A stretch of 64,000 nucleotides of DNA. Origin: Alloprevotella tannerae ATCC 51259. GTDB taxonomy: Bacteria; Bacteroidota; Bacteroidia; Bacteroidales; Bacteroidaceae. The DNA lies in assembly GCF_000159995.1 (NCBI RefSeq), contig NZ_GG700642.1, positions 89,036 through 153,035 on the forward strand, written 5' to 3'. The stretch's first letter is position 1; each line of letters starts with the position of its first letter. The notes under the pieces are model-generated. The model did not search any database, was not told where the DNA came from, and saw only the letters and a list, made by a program, of their open reading frames with translations. A program made the translations under genes and the position numbers. This document shows positions 17,968-27,561 of the stretch, in pieces.

Positions 17968-19458
17968 TTAGAAATCTAATTCAAGTCCTACGCCGATCAC
18001 ATCGTTGGTGCGTTTAAAGCGATCGCGGCCGGAAGAATTAAAGTTTTGCAAACTTGTACTGATATTTTGGACGGCCGCCAACTCTGCCGCTGTAAGTTGT
18101 CCGCTTTGCGCCATTTTACCAATGACAGATGCAAAGTTGGCCTTCAAACCATTATAATCGTCCATCGACTTCGTATAAGACTGGTAGAAAGTCTTGAAAT
18201 AAGCGACATTGAGCGCCATATTCTTGCGAATCTTCACCTTTGCGCCTAAGCCGACAGAGGTAGAATTGGTCACGAAACTCATATCTGAAATGAATTTGGA
18301 GTTTTTCCCGAGGCCGTAGTTCGTACTTTGTCCACCAAGGCTCAGCGTCAAACGATCATTTACATCCCATTCTACACCGGCTAATACTTCCCAACCGCCA
18401 CCGGCAAGGTGTTTTTCTCTATGTTTATATTGTGTAGCCTGCTTGTCAAAGTAGTAATGCATTCCAGCATTCAAGCGCAGCGTCGGCAACACTTCGTATT
18501 GACCACCCAAGGCTAAAATAGCGGGAATGTCGGCCGGAATAATGCGACCATCATCAAACTCTTCTAAGCCGCTGGAGTTTACACCGGTCTCATTCTTCAA
18601 GCGTAGGCGCGTCTTAAACTCATAACGAGCGGAGAGATTCCATTTTCCAAACTTCCAATCGACGCCAATAATCGGCGTAAGTCCGAAACCAGATGTAGAA
18701 CAGTTGAGCGAGCGATTATCAGTGAGGCGCGCCAGATTCGTCATTCCAACTTTGCGCAGCAGATCTCCGGCAAGCACTTTCTGACCTCCGGCTGTAATAA
18801 CCGACATGTTGTCTACGCGGCCATAATATTGGCAATCTGCGTAGATAAAACGAAAGCCGCCACTCACGGAAAGCTCATCAGTGAGTTTGTAACCCGCATT
18901 CAACTGCGCGCCCCAATAATATTGGCGACCGTGCATATAAGCGTCTACGGCATAACCTTTGACGCTACCGGGCACAATGGCGTTAATCAGGAGCGGAAGC
19001 ATTGCTGCCTGACTCTCAAAAGAGCCCAAACCGTGTGTAAACTTCCCTTTTCCGCCACCTCCGGTAATGCCCAGATGCGCGGAGAAAAACCATTTGTCGT
19101 ACACTTTCGCAACATCGAATGTCGGGAAGAAGGGAGCTTTTGCCCGTCCTTCAAACAGCTTTTCTCCGTTCGGGTTATTACCCTCGCCCAGCGCAAAAGG
19201 CTTCAGCGAAGTTCCAAATGTAGAGTAAATATCTCGCGTCTGATAAGCGCTTTGAATGTTAAATGACAAATGCCAACCCTTGCCTAAAAAGCCTATGCCC
19301 GCAGGGTTCGAGTAAGCACCATCAATTCCGATGGCACCAATTCTGGCCGGATTGCGTAGAAAGGCCACACTTTGATTCGTATTGGTCAAGTAGCCGCCGG
19401 CTAACGACGGTATCGCGCTGACCATAAAGCCAAATAGCGCTGAGTAAATTTTCTTCAT
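17968..19458 (-). CDS. FadL/TodX-family outer-membrane porin (OMPP1)
   Basis: A 496-residue precursor. The start chosen, MKKIYSALFGFMVSAIPSLAGGY, gives a clear signal peptide; a 10-codon upstream extension would spoil it. The mature N-terminus has NPAGIGFLGKGWHLSF, the NPA hatch motif of FadL-like long-chain fatty-acid and hydrophobic-compound channels, followed by a beta-barrel with alternating strands and a terminal phenylalanine (GLELDF). It probably imports hydrophobic compounds across the outer membrane. Confidence 0.88.
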   Translation of the reverse strand: MKKIYSALFGFMVSAIPSLAGGYLTNTNQSVAFLRNPARIGAIGIDGAYSNPAGIGFLGKGWHLSFNIQSAYQTRDIYSTFGTSLKPFALGEGNNPNGEKLFEGRAKAPFFPTFDVAKVYDKWFFSAHLGITGGGGKGKFTHGLGSFESQAAMLPLLINAIVPGSVKGYAVDAYMHGRQYYWGAQLNAGYKLTDELSVSGGFRFIYADCQYYGRVDNMSVITAGGQKVLAGDLLRKVGMTNLARLTDNRSLNCSTSGFGLTPIIGVDWKFGKWNLSARYEFKTRLRLKNETGVNSSGLEEFDDGRIIPADIPAILALGGQYEVLPTLRLNAGMHYYFDKQATQYKHREKHLAGGGWEVLAGVEWDVNDRLTLSLGGQSTNYGLGKNSKFISDMSFVTNSTSVGLGAKVKIRKNMALNVAYFKTFYQSYTKSMDDYNGLKANFASVIGKMAQSGQLTAAELAAVQNISTSLQNFNSSGRDRFKRTNDVIGVGLELDF

Positions 19459-19485
19459 TTTCCTGTAAATTGGTCTAAACGGCCG

Positions 19486-19516
19486 CAAAAATAGGAATTA
19501 TCCGCACGAAAACAAA
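19486..19516 (-). promoter_or_regulatory. Promoter of the FadL-like gene
   Basis: On the minus strand TTTG (19513-19516) and TATTTTTG (19486-19493) are 19 bp apart, the Bacteroidetes consensus. The box lies 28 bp upstream of the ATG at 19458. Confidence 0.7.
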
Positions 19517-19581
19517 GTTTTTGTGCATTATTTCTCATCTGCGACTCGCGATTTTTTATTTTTCACCCACAGGAGCGGGAC

Positions 19582-19615
19582 TTTGAAAGCGTCAAATTCA
19601 GTTGATGTAACTTTG
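19582..19615 (+). promoter_or_regulatory. Orphan plus-strand promoter in a gene-free gap
   Basis: TTTG (19582-19585) and TAACTTTG (19608-19615) are 22 bp apart. No credible protein follows; only a four-codon frame. A small hairpin TTGGCA-atc-TGCCAA lies near 19706 and a T-run at about 19746-19752, so a small RNA of roughly 130 bases could be made. The rest of 19489-20153 holds array C and nothing else that can be supported. Confidence 0.35.
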
Positions 19616-19827
19616 CTTTGCGATAGTCTCCGACAAATCATAAAACGATGAAAGGCACATAAAAAAGCAACAAAGCACGCCGCAGCAATTCAACTTATCC
19701 ACTCATTGGCAATCTGCCAAGCCCCACAGCGACATTATAACATTGCCTTTTTTTATTTGAAAATCAAACTATTATAAGATGAAGTATCGAAATATAGATG
19801 ACGAAGTTCTTCTTCCTATATTTTCTC

Positions 19828-19901
19828 TTCACGAGCGCAAGCCTTTTTCATCACGAGCGTAGATCTATACCTTCACGAGGGGACATTCGTACCATCACGA
19901 G
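19828..19901. repeat. Four-unit 22-bp dyad array C (TC-AC-GA type)
   Basis: Core octamers start at 19828 (TTCACGAG), 19850 (ATCACGAG), 19872 (TTCACGAG) and 19894 (ATCACGAG): exact 22-bp period, all centres AC. It lies between the 5' end of the FadL-like gene and the 3' end of the helicase gene. Confidence 0.9.
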
Positions 19902-20153
19902 GGGACATTACGCTTTTGCGTCCGGCGGGCGCAGAAGTTTGTTTGTCATCAACTATAATTGGTGTTTTATTCTTGCTTAATCCAGGCAACAGCAGGCCTC
20001 GGCGCAAACTTCCTCATCGCAGAAAAGACTTAAAGGACTATTTGCAGCCTCATTGTTTGCCGCGATTAGGGGCAACTAAATAAAACAAAGAATAAAATGG
20101 AAAATTTGCTTTATCTCAAAACCAAGGATAAAGCGCAAAGGAGACGAAAAAGT

Positions 20154-22538
20154 TCACTCATCGGTCAACAGTTTGAACTTTGCGTATTTCAACAATAAAT
20201 TTTTCGTCCCATTCTGTTCAAAGTCGACCACAGCCTTCATATTGATGCCGTGACCTTCAATGCTGCGGACCACTCCGCGCCCGAAACGCTCGTGAAGTAT
20301 CGTTGCGCCCACTTGCAATCCAGAACTTTCGCTCTCGGCATCTGTATTTTTCACCGTTGTAGCGGCTTGCGATAAGCGGCGCAAGCGGCCTTGTTGAACA
20401 GTCGTGCGTGAGGAGTCGGCTTCAAAGGCGGATGAACGATGACTAAAAGCCTTATCCGCAACAAAAGATGAGCTTGTAGGCGAATGAAAGTCTGACGGCG
20501 CCGGCTTACGGTCAACCTTAGCAGCATCAAACAAGCCCGCCATACGCCCATTATTGAGGTGGCCGAACGAAGAAAAATCTCTCGCGGACGAACTGTCTGT
20601 CTCGACATACTGCGGATCGATTTCCTGCAAGAAGAGGCTGGGCTCGCAGAATTCCAAGCGCCCATAAATATAACGCGTCTTGGCGTAAGTGATGAAGCAA
20701 TGCGCCTTAGCCCGCGTAACAGCCACATAAAAGAGTCTGCGTTCCTCTTCTAATTCGCGCGCACTATACTTGGCGGCTGTTCCGGGAAAGAGTCCGTCTT
20801 CCAAGCCCGTAACAAAAACGGCCTCAAATTCCAAGCCCTTTGCAGCGTGGACCGTCATCAGCGTCACCTTTGGCTCATCATCATCTTGCTGATCTTGATC
20901 TGTCAGCAAAACGACTTGCGGTAGATAATCGGCTAAAAGGACTACGCCGGTCTCTTGTTCGCTCTCAAAGCCTTTGATTGAGTTGAGCAACTCCTGAATG
21001 TTCTCCCACTTACTCAAACCTTCGGGCGTGCGGTCGCCCTGCAACTCTTGCGTGATGCCGGACGCTTCAAGCAGCTCGGAAACTAAATCGTAGACGCCCA
21101 TCACATCGGCCCGCGCCTGAAAACTCCGTATAAGTTCGGCAAAGGCATAGAGTTTCTCCAAAGTCCGCCGATTCAAAGCGACGCCAAACTTATCGGGCGC
21201 TAACAGAACGCTCCACAAAGGCTCGCCATTTCCTCTTGCCGCAGCTATAAGTTTGCTCATCGTCGTCTGTCCGATGCCCCGCGTGGGATAATTAACAATG
21301 CGTAGCAAAGCCTCTTCGTCTTGCGGATTGCAAACGACTCGACAATAAGCAATAATATCTTTAATTTCTTTGCGCTGATAAAAGGACAAGCCGCCATAGA
21401 CGCGATAAGGCAAAGCCGCATTGCGAAGTGCATCTTCAAAGGCCCTACTCTGCGCATTCGTACGATAAAGGATGGCTACTTGGTCTAAACTAATGTGGTG
21501 CTGACGACGCAACTTGAAGATTTCTTTCACAACCTTCGCGCTCTCATCTTTATCTGTATAGGCCGAAATGATGCATACTTTATCGCCCGCGCCGTTCTCG
21601 CTATAAATCGTTTTGGGAATGCGGTTTTTATTGCGACTGATTATTGAATTGGCAGCCTGTACTATATTCTCCGTCGATCGATAGTTGCGCTCCAATTTTA
21701 TTAGTTTCGCACTCGGATAATGGGTCTGAAAGTTGAGAATGTTACCTATATCTGCTCCGCGAAAAGCATAGATGCTCTGTGCATCGTCACCTACGACACA
21801 CAAGCGGGCCTCGCCGGGACATAAATAACGGATGATGCGATACTGCACGGCATTGGTGTCTTGATACTCGTCGACCAAGACGTAGCGAAACTTTCGGACG
21901 TATTTTTCGCAAATATCCGGACGATCGTGAAAGAGAAGATAGGTACGCAGTAGAAGATCGTCGAAATCTAAGGCATTGGCTTGGCGGCAACGTTCTATAT
22001 ATATATTGTATATGCGCACTAACTCCGTGAGACCGTCTCGCTTGTCGCGATTCATTCGGTCGACATCGGCAGCATATTCGTCGGGCAGCATCAGATGATT
22101 CTTAGCGTCGGAAATACGCGCAGCTACCGTTCCTGGGCGATAGATTTTATCATCTAATTTCAACTCGCGAATGATAGACTTCACCAAGCTCTTGGCATCG
22201 GCAGCATCATAGATTGAGAAAGTTGAAGGCAAGCCGAGTGCGGCGTGCTCTATGCGCAAAATGCGAGCAAAGATTGAGTGAAACGTACCCGCCCACAGCA
22301 TCGCGACAGCCGCAGGCTCTACGAGTTGGGCAATGCGCTCGCGCATCTCTCTCGCCGCCTTGTTGGTAAACGTCAGTGCTAAGATTTCCCAAGGTTGATA
22401 GCCATTCTGCAGTAGATAAGCAACCTTGTAAGTCAACACGCGCGTCTTGCCCGAGCCTGCTCCGGCTATAATAAGCGAAGGGCCGTCGCAATATTGCACG
22501 GCCTGGCGCTGACTTTCATTAAGGAAATCTTCTTGCAT
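20154..22538 (-). CDS. pcrA: UvrD/PcrA-type superfamily 1 DNA helicase
   Basis: A 3'-5' helicase for DNA repair and removal of proteins from DNA, 794 residues. Motif I is AGAGSGKT (25-32), motif Ia LTFTNKAAREMRERI, motif II DEYQDTN, motif III AQSIYAFRGADI, and VTLMTVHAAKGLEFEAVFVTG with EEERRLFYVAVTRAK are motifs V and VI. The C-terminal Tudor-like tail (GATILHERFGRGVVRSIEG) is typical of PcrA. The start was placed at MQEDFLNESQRQAVQY; an ATG nine codons earlier (22565) is possible. It follows the small exported protein closely and is probably cotranscribed. Confidence 0.96.
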   Translation of the reverse strand: MQEDFLNESQRQAVQYCDGPSLIIAGAGSGKTRVLTYKVAYLLQNGYQPWEILALTFTNKAAREMRERIAQLVEPAAVAMLWAGTFHSIFARILRIEHAALGLPSTFSIYDAADAKSLVKSIIRELKLDDKIYRPGTVAARISDAKNHLMLPDEYAADVDRMNRDKRDGLTELVRIYNIYIERCRQANALDFDDLLLRTYLLFHDRPDICEKYVRKFRYVLVDEYQDTNAVQYRIIRYLCPGEARLCVVGDDAQSIYAFRGADIGNILNFQTHYPSAKLIKLERNYRSTENIVQAANSIISRNKNRIPKTIYSENGAGDKVCIISAYTDKDESAKVVKEIFKLRRQHHISLDQVAILYRTNAQSRAFEDALRNAALPYRVYGGLSFYQRKEIKDIIAYCRVVCNPQDEEALLRIVNYPTRGIGQTTMSKLIAAARGNGEPLWSVLLAPDKFGVALNRRTLEKLYAFAELIRSFQARADVMGVYDLVSELLEASGITQELQGDRTPEGLSKWENIQELLNSIKGFESEQETGVVLLADYLPQVVLLTDQDQQDDDEPKVTLMTVHAAKGLEFEAVFVTGLEDGLFPGTAAKYSARELEEERRLFYVAVTRAKAHCFITYAKTRYIYGRLEFCEPSLFLQEIDPQYVETDSSSARDFSSFGHLNNGRMAGLFDAAKVDRKPAPSDFHSPTSSSFVADKAFSHRSSAFEADSSRTTVQQGRLRRLSQAATTVKNTDAESESSGLQVGATILHERFGRGVVRSIEGHGINMKAVVDFEQNGTKNLLLKYAKFKLLTDE

Positions 22539-22573
22539 GCGTTTTGTTGCACTATCAAGGAGCAAGGATCAGC

Positions 22574-22972
22574 TTACAATTGCTTAGTATCGTGATCTAA
22601 CTTACGCTCATAAAATTTCACCTGCTCGCAAAGACGATCAAAGACTCCTAGCAAAGAATCCGACTTCTCACCGGCTTGAATAACGCGGTCTACGTATGAA
22701 AGCGTCTGCCGAGCCGTTTGCAATTCGATAGAATCCATCAGCAGGATGCCCTCCTTACGAGCATTTATAGCCAGCATATGCTGCTCACGAATCTGAGCGA
22801 CGGAGAGCTTGGCCTCTTTTAATTGACCGGCCTTAATCTGCTTGCGCGCTTTATTAAGCAAGATCTGGCCCTGGGCTTCATCAGCACGGCGTGCCTCGGA
22901 CCAATCGGGGTGAGGATCGTTGCACCTCCCCAAACCGAGCAACACAAGAAATAGACAAGCTAAACTTTTCAT
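22574..22972 (-). CDS. Small exported helical protein (possible lipoprotein)
   Basis: 132 residues. The N-terminus MKSLACLFLVLLGLGRC is a signal sequence ending in cysteine, but arginine before the cysteine is unusual for a lipobox, so lipidation is uncertain. The rest is highly helical and charged, with a repeated heptad-like pattern. Bacteroidetes carry similar unnamed proteins, but no function is known. The pcrA-like gene follows within 35 bp. Confidence 0.6.
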   Translation of the reverse strand: MKSLACLFLVLLGLGRCNDPHPDWSEARRADEAQGQILLNKARKQIKAGQLKEAKLSVAQIREQHMLAINARKEGILLMDSIELQTARQTLSYVDRVIQAGEKSDSLLGVFDRLCEQVKFYERKLDHDTKQL

Positions 22973-23546
22973 TGGGTTTTCTTAATCAAACGGGGGCGAA
23001 GTTACACTTTTTGGACGGAAAAGCCAAGACGAATAGGAAATATAGCCATTCGCTTTTAGAGGCTCCGCCCGGATACGTCTCCTTTTTGACCTGCAATAAG
23101 AAGCCAAGTTCTCTTGCTTAATGCTACTTTATCAGCCGACAAACGCAAATTGGCAATATCTCTGCGCTTTCTGGCTCCCCACCTTACCCCTTTTGTCAAT
23201 CACTTGATAGCGATCAGTGTCAGAGTAATGGTTTCCTTCGGGAATGCATACTTGATACCGATTAACTATTAAAACTTTTCTACCTGCAGCGGTCTCTGCG
23301 TACCGATATAAAAATCTCTACAGTCGGCAAAAGAGTTGAACAGCAAATAAGTCTAAGATACCGGAGCGAAAAAGGGGAAATAAATCTTTGTTGATTTTGT
23401 CGTAAAAATTTGCAGAAAGTTCCGCGTATTCAAAAGTTCTTTTTAACTTTGTTCCTGATAGTCCCTCAGAGAAGGCTTAACTCTCTAACTGCTAACGGAG
23501 AAAGGGTTGAAAACGAAGAGGAACGCAACCGTATCGAAGGATTACA
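22973..23546. other. Gene-free gap before recQ
   Basis: No convincing coding frame on either strand. The only signal is TAACTTTG at 23444-23451, a -7 box pointing to recQ with a leader of about 90 bases and no good -33 element. No dyad array is present here. Confidence 0.5.
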
Positions 23547-25727
23547 ATGGACGGAAAACTGAATCTACAAGAAAAACTGCTATCATACTTTGGATTCGAC
23601 TCTTTCAAGAGCAACCAAGAAGCAATCATTCGCACACTACTCAACGGCGAAGACGTTTTCGTATTGATGCCAACAGGTGGTGGCAAATCGCTCTGCTATC
23701 AGCTTCCCTCGCTACTGATGGACGGCGTAGCCATTATTATCTCCCCATTGATTGCTTTGATGAAGAATCAGGTAGACGCTATCCGCCATACGAGCGAAGA
23801 CGATGGTATCGCCCATTTTATTAACTCATCGCTCACAAAAGGCGCCATAGATCAGGTTAAAGACGACATTAGGACCGGCAAGACAAAGCTGCTTTACGTC
23901 GCTCCGGAAAGCCTGACAAAGCGCGAGCAGGTAGAATTTTTACAGTCGGTCAAGATATCCTTCTATGCGATAGATGAGGCGCATTGTATTTCAGAATGGG
24001 GACACGATTTTCGCCCTGAATATAGAAAGATTCGCCCTATCATAGACGAAATAGGACGCGCCCCGATCATTGCACTTACAGCTACAGCTACGGATAAAGT
24101 TCGACTTGATATAAAGAAAAACTTGGGCATCCTCAATGCCAAAGAGTTTAAGAGCAGCTTCAACCGTCCTAACCTCTATTACGAAGTGCGCTCAAAGACA
24201 AAAGACATTGATAAGGACATTATCACTTATATCCACCACAACAAAGGCAAGAGTGGCATTATTTACTGCCTGAGTCGTAAGAAAGTAGAAGAATTGGCTG
24301 AGGTGCTTCGCGCCAACAATATAAAAGCTGCAGCCTATCACGCAGGAATGGATCCGCAGACGCGCTCGCAAACGCAGGACGATTTCTTGATGGAGTCAAT
24401 TGACATCATTGTTGCGACAATCGCCTTCGGTATGGGTATAGATAAACCTGACGTGCGCTTTGTGATTCATTATGACATTCCAAAGAGTTTGGAGGGTTAC
24501 TATCAAGAGACAGGCCGTGCAGGCCGCGATGGCGGAGAGGGCGTATGCTTAGCATTCTACTCTCCTGACGATCTTAAGAAATTGGAAAAATTTATGGAGG
24601 GCAAGCCTTTGGCCGAACAAGAAATAGGCCGGCTGCTACTCAAGGAAACAGCAGCTTATGCGGAATCATCTGTATGTCGCCGTAAGATGCTCTTGCATTA
24701 TTTTGGAGAAGATTATAAAAAAGAGAACTGTGGCAATTGCGACAATTGCTTACATCCGAAAAAGAAAGTGGAAGCAAAAGATTTATTGTGTCGCGTCTTG
24801 GAAGTCGTGCTCGCTGTCCGAGAGAATTTTCGCGACGATTACATAAAAGATATCTTGCTGGGTAATGAGACTGAAGAAGTCTTGGCTCACAAGCACGAGC
24901 AATTAGAAGAATTTGGTTGTGGCGAAAACTACTCGGAAAAAACGTGGAATGCCGTCATCCGTCAAGGATTGATCGCCGGCTATTTGTCTAAGGAAGTCGA
25001 CAACTATGGCATTCTTAATGTAACAGATAAGGGAGAGCATTTTCTCTCTCATCCGGTCAGCTTCAAGATTGTGGAAGACCACGAATATAAAGATGCGGCA
25101 GAAAGCGAACCAATGCAAAACGGTGCGGAAACTACCGTGGCGCCGGAGCTGTATGAGATGCTGAAAGATTTGCGCAAAAAGAAATCTAAAGAATTAAACT
25201 TGCCACCTTATATAATCTTTCAAGATCCTTCACTCCAAGCAATGGCTACCGTCTTCCCACAGACGACAGACGAACTACAAAACATTCCGGGCGTAGGATC
25301 AGGTAAAGCAAAGCGATACGGCGATGAGTTTTGCCAGCTCATAAAACAATATTGTATAGACAATGAAATAGAGCGCCCGGAGGATATTCGCATTCGCACC
25401 GTGCCCAAGAAATCAAAGTTTAAGGTGGCTATCATTCAGAGCATCGACCGCAAGGTGGCACTCGACGATTTGGCAGTCTCTAACGGCGTCGAATTTGATG
25501 AGATGCTTTCAGAGGTTGAGAGTATCGTCTACTCCGGCACAAAGATCAACATCGACTACTTTATCAATGAAGTTATGGACGAAGATCACGTCCACGATAT
25601 CTACGACTATTTCAAAAAGAGTGAGACAGACGATTTAGAAGTGGCCATCAACGAATTAGGCGAAGATTATTCTGAGGAGGAAATACGCCTTGTCCGTATC
25701 AAGTTTATTTCAGAAATGGGCAACTAA
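23547..25727 (+). CDS. recQ: RecQ, ATP-dependent DNA helicase
   Basis: A 726-residue 3'-5' helicase of recombination and fork repair. Motif I PTGGGKS (42-48), DEAH box (143-146), the helicase C-terminal domain with QETGRAGRDGG (320-330), a zinc-binding domain with Cys377, Cys395, Cys398 and Cys401, then a winged helix and an HRDC domain (about 545-620). A further helical C-terminal extension to 726, longer than in E. coli RecQ, is common in Bacteroidetes. glnS follows 45 bp downstream. Confidence 0.96.
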   Translation: MDGKLNLQEKLLSYFGFDSFKSNQEAIIRTLLNGEDVFVLMPTGGGKSLCYQLPSLLMDGVAIIISPLIALMKNQVDAIRHTSEDDGIAHFINSSLTKGAIDQVKDDIRTGKTKLLYVAPESLTKREQVEFLQSVKISFYAIDEAHCISEWGHDFRPEYRKIRPIIDEIGRAPIIALTATATDKVRLDIKKNLGILNAKEFKSSFNRPNLYYEVRSKTKDIDKDIITYIHHNKGKSGIIYCLSRKKVEELAEVLRANNIKAAAYHAGMDPQTRSQTQDDFLMESIDIIVATIAFGMGIDKPDVRFVIHYDIPKSLEGYYQETGRAGRDGGEGVCLAFYSPDDLKKLEKFMEGKPLAEQEIGRLLLKETAAYAESSVCRRKMLLHYFGEDYKKENCGNCDNCLHPKKKVEAKDLLCRVLEVVLAVRENFRDDYIKDILLGNETEEVLAHKHEQLEEFGCGENYSEKTWNAVIRQGLIAGYLSKEVDNYGILNVTDKGEHFLSHPVSFKIVEDHEYKDAAESEPMQNGAETTVAPELYEMLKDLRKKKSKELNLPPYIIFQDPSLQAMATVFPQTTDELQNIPGVGSGKAKRYGDEFCQLIKQYCIDNEIERPEDIRIRTVPKKSKFKVAIIQSIDRKVALDDLAVSNGVEFDEMLSEVESIVYSGTKINIDYFINEVMDEDHVHDIYDYFKKSETDDLEVAINELGEDYSEEEIRLVRIKFISEMGN

Positions 25728-25772
25728 ACCGCACGACAGAAAGGTTATCCATTCACACTTAACAGCAAGAGT

Positions 25773-27473
25773 ATGTGTACGCACAACGAGAACACGAACG
25801 AGATCAAGGAACGAATGAACTTTATTGAGCAGATCGTTGACAACGACCTGAAAGAAGGCAAAAACGACGGTCGGCTGCAAACACGCTTCCCGCCCGAGCC
25901 CAACGGCTATCTCCACATAGGCCACGCGAAGGCAATCTGTATGGATTTCGGCATAGCAGAACGCTTTGGCGGGAAATGTAATCTGCGATTCGACGACACC
26001 AATCCGCAGAAGGAAGACACAGAATATGTAGAGGCAATCTTAGAAGACATTAAATGGTTAGGATTTCAATGGGATAACATCTATTATGCCTCCGATTACT
26101 TCCAACAACTGTGGGACTTTGCAGTACGTCTGATTAAGGAGGGAAAAGCTTATATTGACGAGCAATCCAGTGAAGAGATTGCCGCACAAAAAGGCACGCC
26201 GACAGAGCCAGGGAAGCCCAGTCCTTATCGCGACAGGCCGATTGAAGAAAGTTTGGCGCTCTTTGAGAAGATGAACACAGGCGAAGTGCCCGAGGGCGCA
26301 ATGGTTCTGCGCGCCAAGATAGATATGGCTAATCCTAATATGCACTTCCGCGATCCGGTCATCTATCGTGTGATCAATAAGCACCATCATCGCACGGGCG
26401 ATCAATGGAAAGCTTATCCGATGTACGACTTTGCGCACGGGCAGAGCGACTATTTTGAAGGCGTCACTCACTCTATCTGCACGCTTGAGTTTGTTCCCCA
26501 TCGCCCTTTATACGACTATTTTATAGACGAACTTAAAAACGGAAAAGACCTGAACGATCATCGACCGCGCCAATACGAGTTTAATCGGCTCAACCTCACT
26601 TATACAATGATGAGTAAGCGCAAACTTCTGGCTTTAGTGCAAGAGCACATTGTCGATGGTTGGGATGATCCGCGTATGCCGACCGTTTGCGGACTTCGCC
26701 GGCGTGGTTATTCGCCACAAGCTGTGCGTAAGTTTATCGATATGATTGGCTATACGAAGTTTGATGCGCTCAACGACTTTGCAATGCTTGAAGCCGCCGC
26801 CCGCGAAGACCTAAATACGCGCGCCCTGCGCTTGAGTGCTGTGCTCCACCCCGTAAAACTCATCGTCACCAACTATCCTGAGGGCAAGGAAGAAGAGATG
26901 ATTGCCGTCAACAATCCCGAAAACGAGGCAGAAGGCACGCATACAATCACCTTTAGTCGCGAACTTTGGATGGAGCGTGAAGACTTTATGGAAGATGCAC
27001 CCAAGAAATTCTTCCGTATGGTTCCCGGCAAAGAAGTTCGCTTAAAGAATGCCTACATCGTGCGTTGCACAGGCTGCAAGAAAGACGAAGCCGGCAACGT
27101 CGTAGAAGTATATTGCGAATACGATCCTGAAAGTCACAGCGGAATGGAAGGCGCTAACCGAAAAGTAAAAGGCACACTCCATTGGCTGAGTGCCGCCCAC
27201 TGCCTACCGGCTGAAGTGCGCGAATACGACCGTCTCTTCTCCGTAGAAAACCCGTCTGAGGACGAGCGAGACTTCCGCGAACTCGTTAATCCGGACTCTA
27301 AAAAAGTATTCACCAATTGCTATGTAGAGCGCTATGCGGCTGAACAAACGGCCAACAAGTACCTGCAATTCCAGCGCATCGGCTACTTTACTTACGATAA
27401 AGACTCTACGCCCGACCATCTGATCTTCAATAAGACCGTAGGACTTAAAGACAGCTGGGGCAAAAAGAACTAA
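25773..27473 (+). CDS. glnS: Glutaminyl-tRNA synthetase
   Basis: Class I aminoacyl-tRNA synthetase charging tRNA-Gln directly. Residues 40-54 (PPEPNGYLHIGHAKA) hold the HIGH motif; MMSKRK near 287 replaces KMSKS. The catalytic half is followed by the double beta-barrel anticodon-binding domain containing VPGKEVRLKNAYIV and the closing FNKTVGLKDSWGK. The length of 566 residues is normal. A second ATG at residue 15 is a possible alternative start. Confidence 0.97.
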   Translation: MCTHNENTNEIKERMNFIEQIVDNDLKEGKNDGRLQTRFPPEPNGYLHIGHAKAICMDFGIAERFGGKCNLRFDDTNPQKEDTEYVEAILEDIKWLGFQWDNIYYASDYFQQLWDFAVRLIKEGKAYIDEQSSEEIAAQKGTPTEPGKPSPYRDRPIEESLALFEKMNTGEVPEGAMVLRAKIDMANPNMHFRDPVIYRVINKHHHRTGDQWKAYPMYDFAHGQSDYFEGVTHSICTLEFVPHRPLYDYFIDELKNGKDLNDHRPRQYEFNRLNLTYTMMSKRKLLALVQEHIVDGWDDPRMPTVCGLRRRGYSPQAVRKFIDMIGYTKFDALNDFAMLEAAAREDLNTRALRLSAVLHPVKLIVTNYPEGKEEEMIAVNNPENEAEGTHTITFSRELWMEREDFMEDAPKKFFRMVPGKEVRLKNAYIVRCTGCKKDEAGNVVEVYCEYDPESHSGMEGANRKVKGTLHWLSAAHCLPAEVREYDRLFSVENPSEDERDFRELVNPDSKKVFTNCYVERYAAEQTANKYLQFQRIGYFTYDKDSTPDHLIFNKTVGLKDSWGKKN

Positions 27474-27491
27474 ATACAGACAAATGAGCGT

Positions 27492-27524
27492 GGGAAGGGA
27501 GCTATATCATTTGGCTCTCTTTCC
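27492..27524 (+). terminator. Probable terminator after glnS
   Basis: GGGAAGGGAGC and GCTCTCTTTCC form an imperfect hairpin with an 11-base loop, followed by the T-rich TTTATTTT. It lies between glnS and the TPR gene. Confidence 0.5.
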
Positions 27525-27561
27525 ACTTTATTTTACCCCTCTCCCACTTCATTCTATAATC

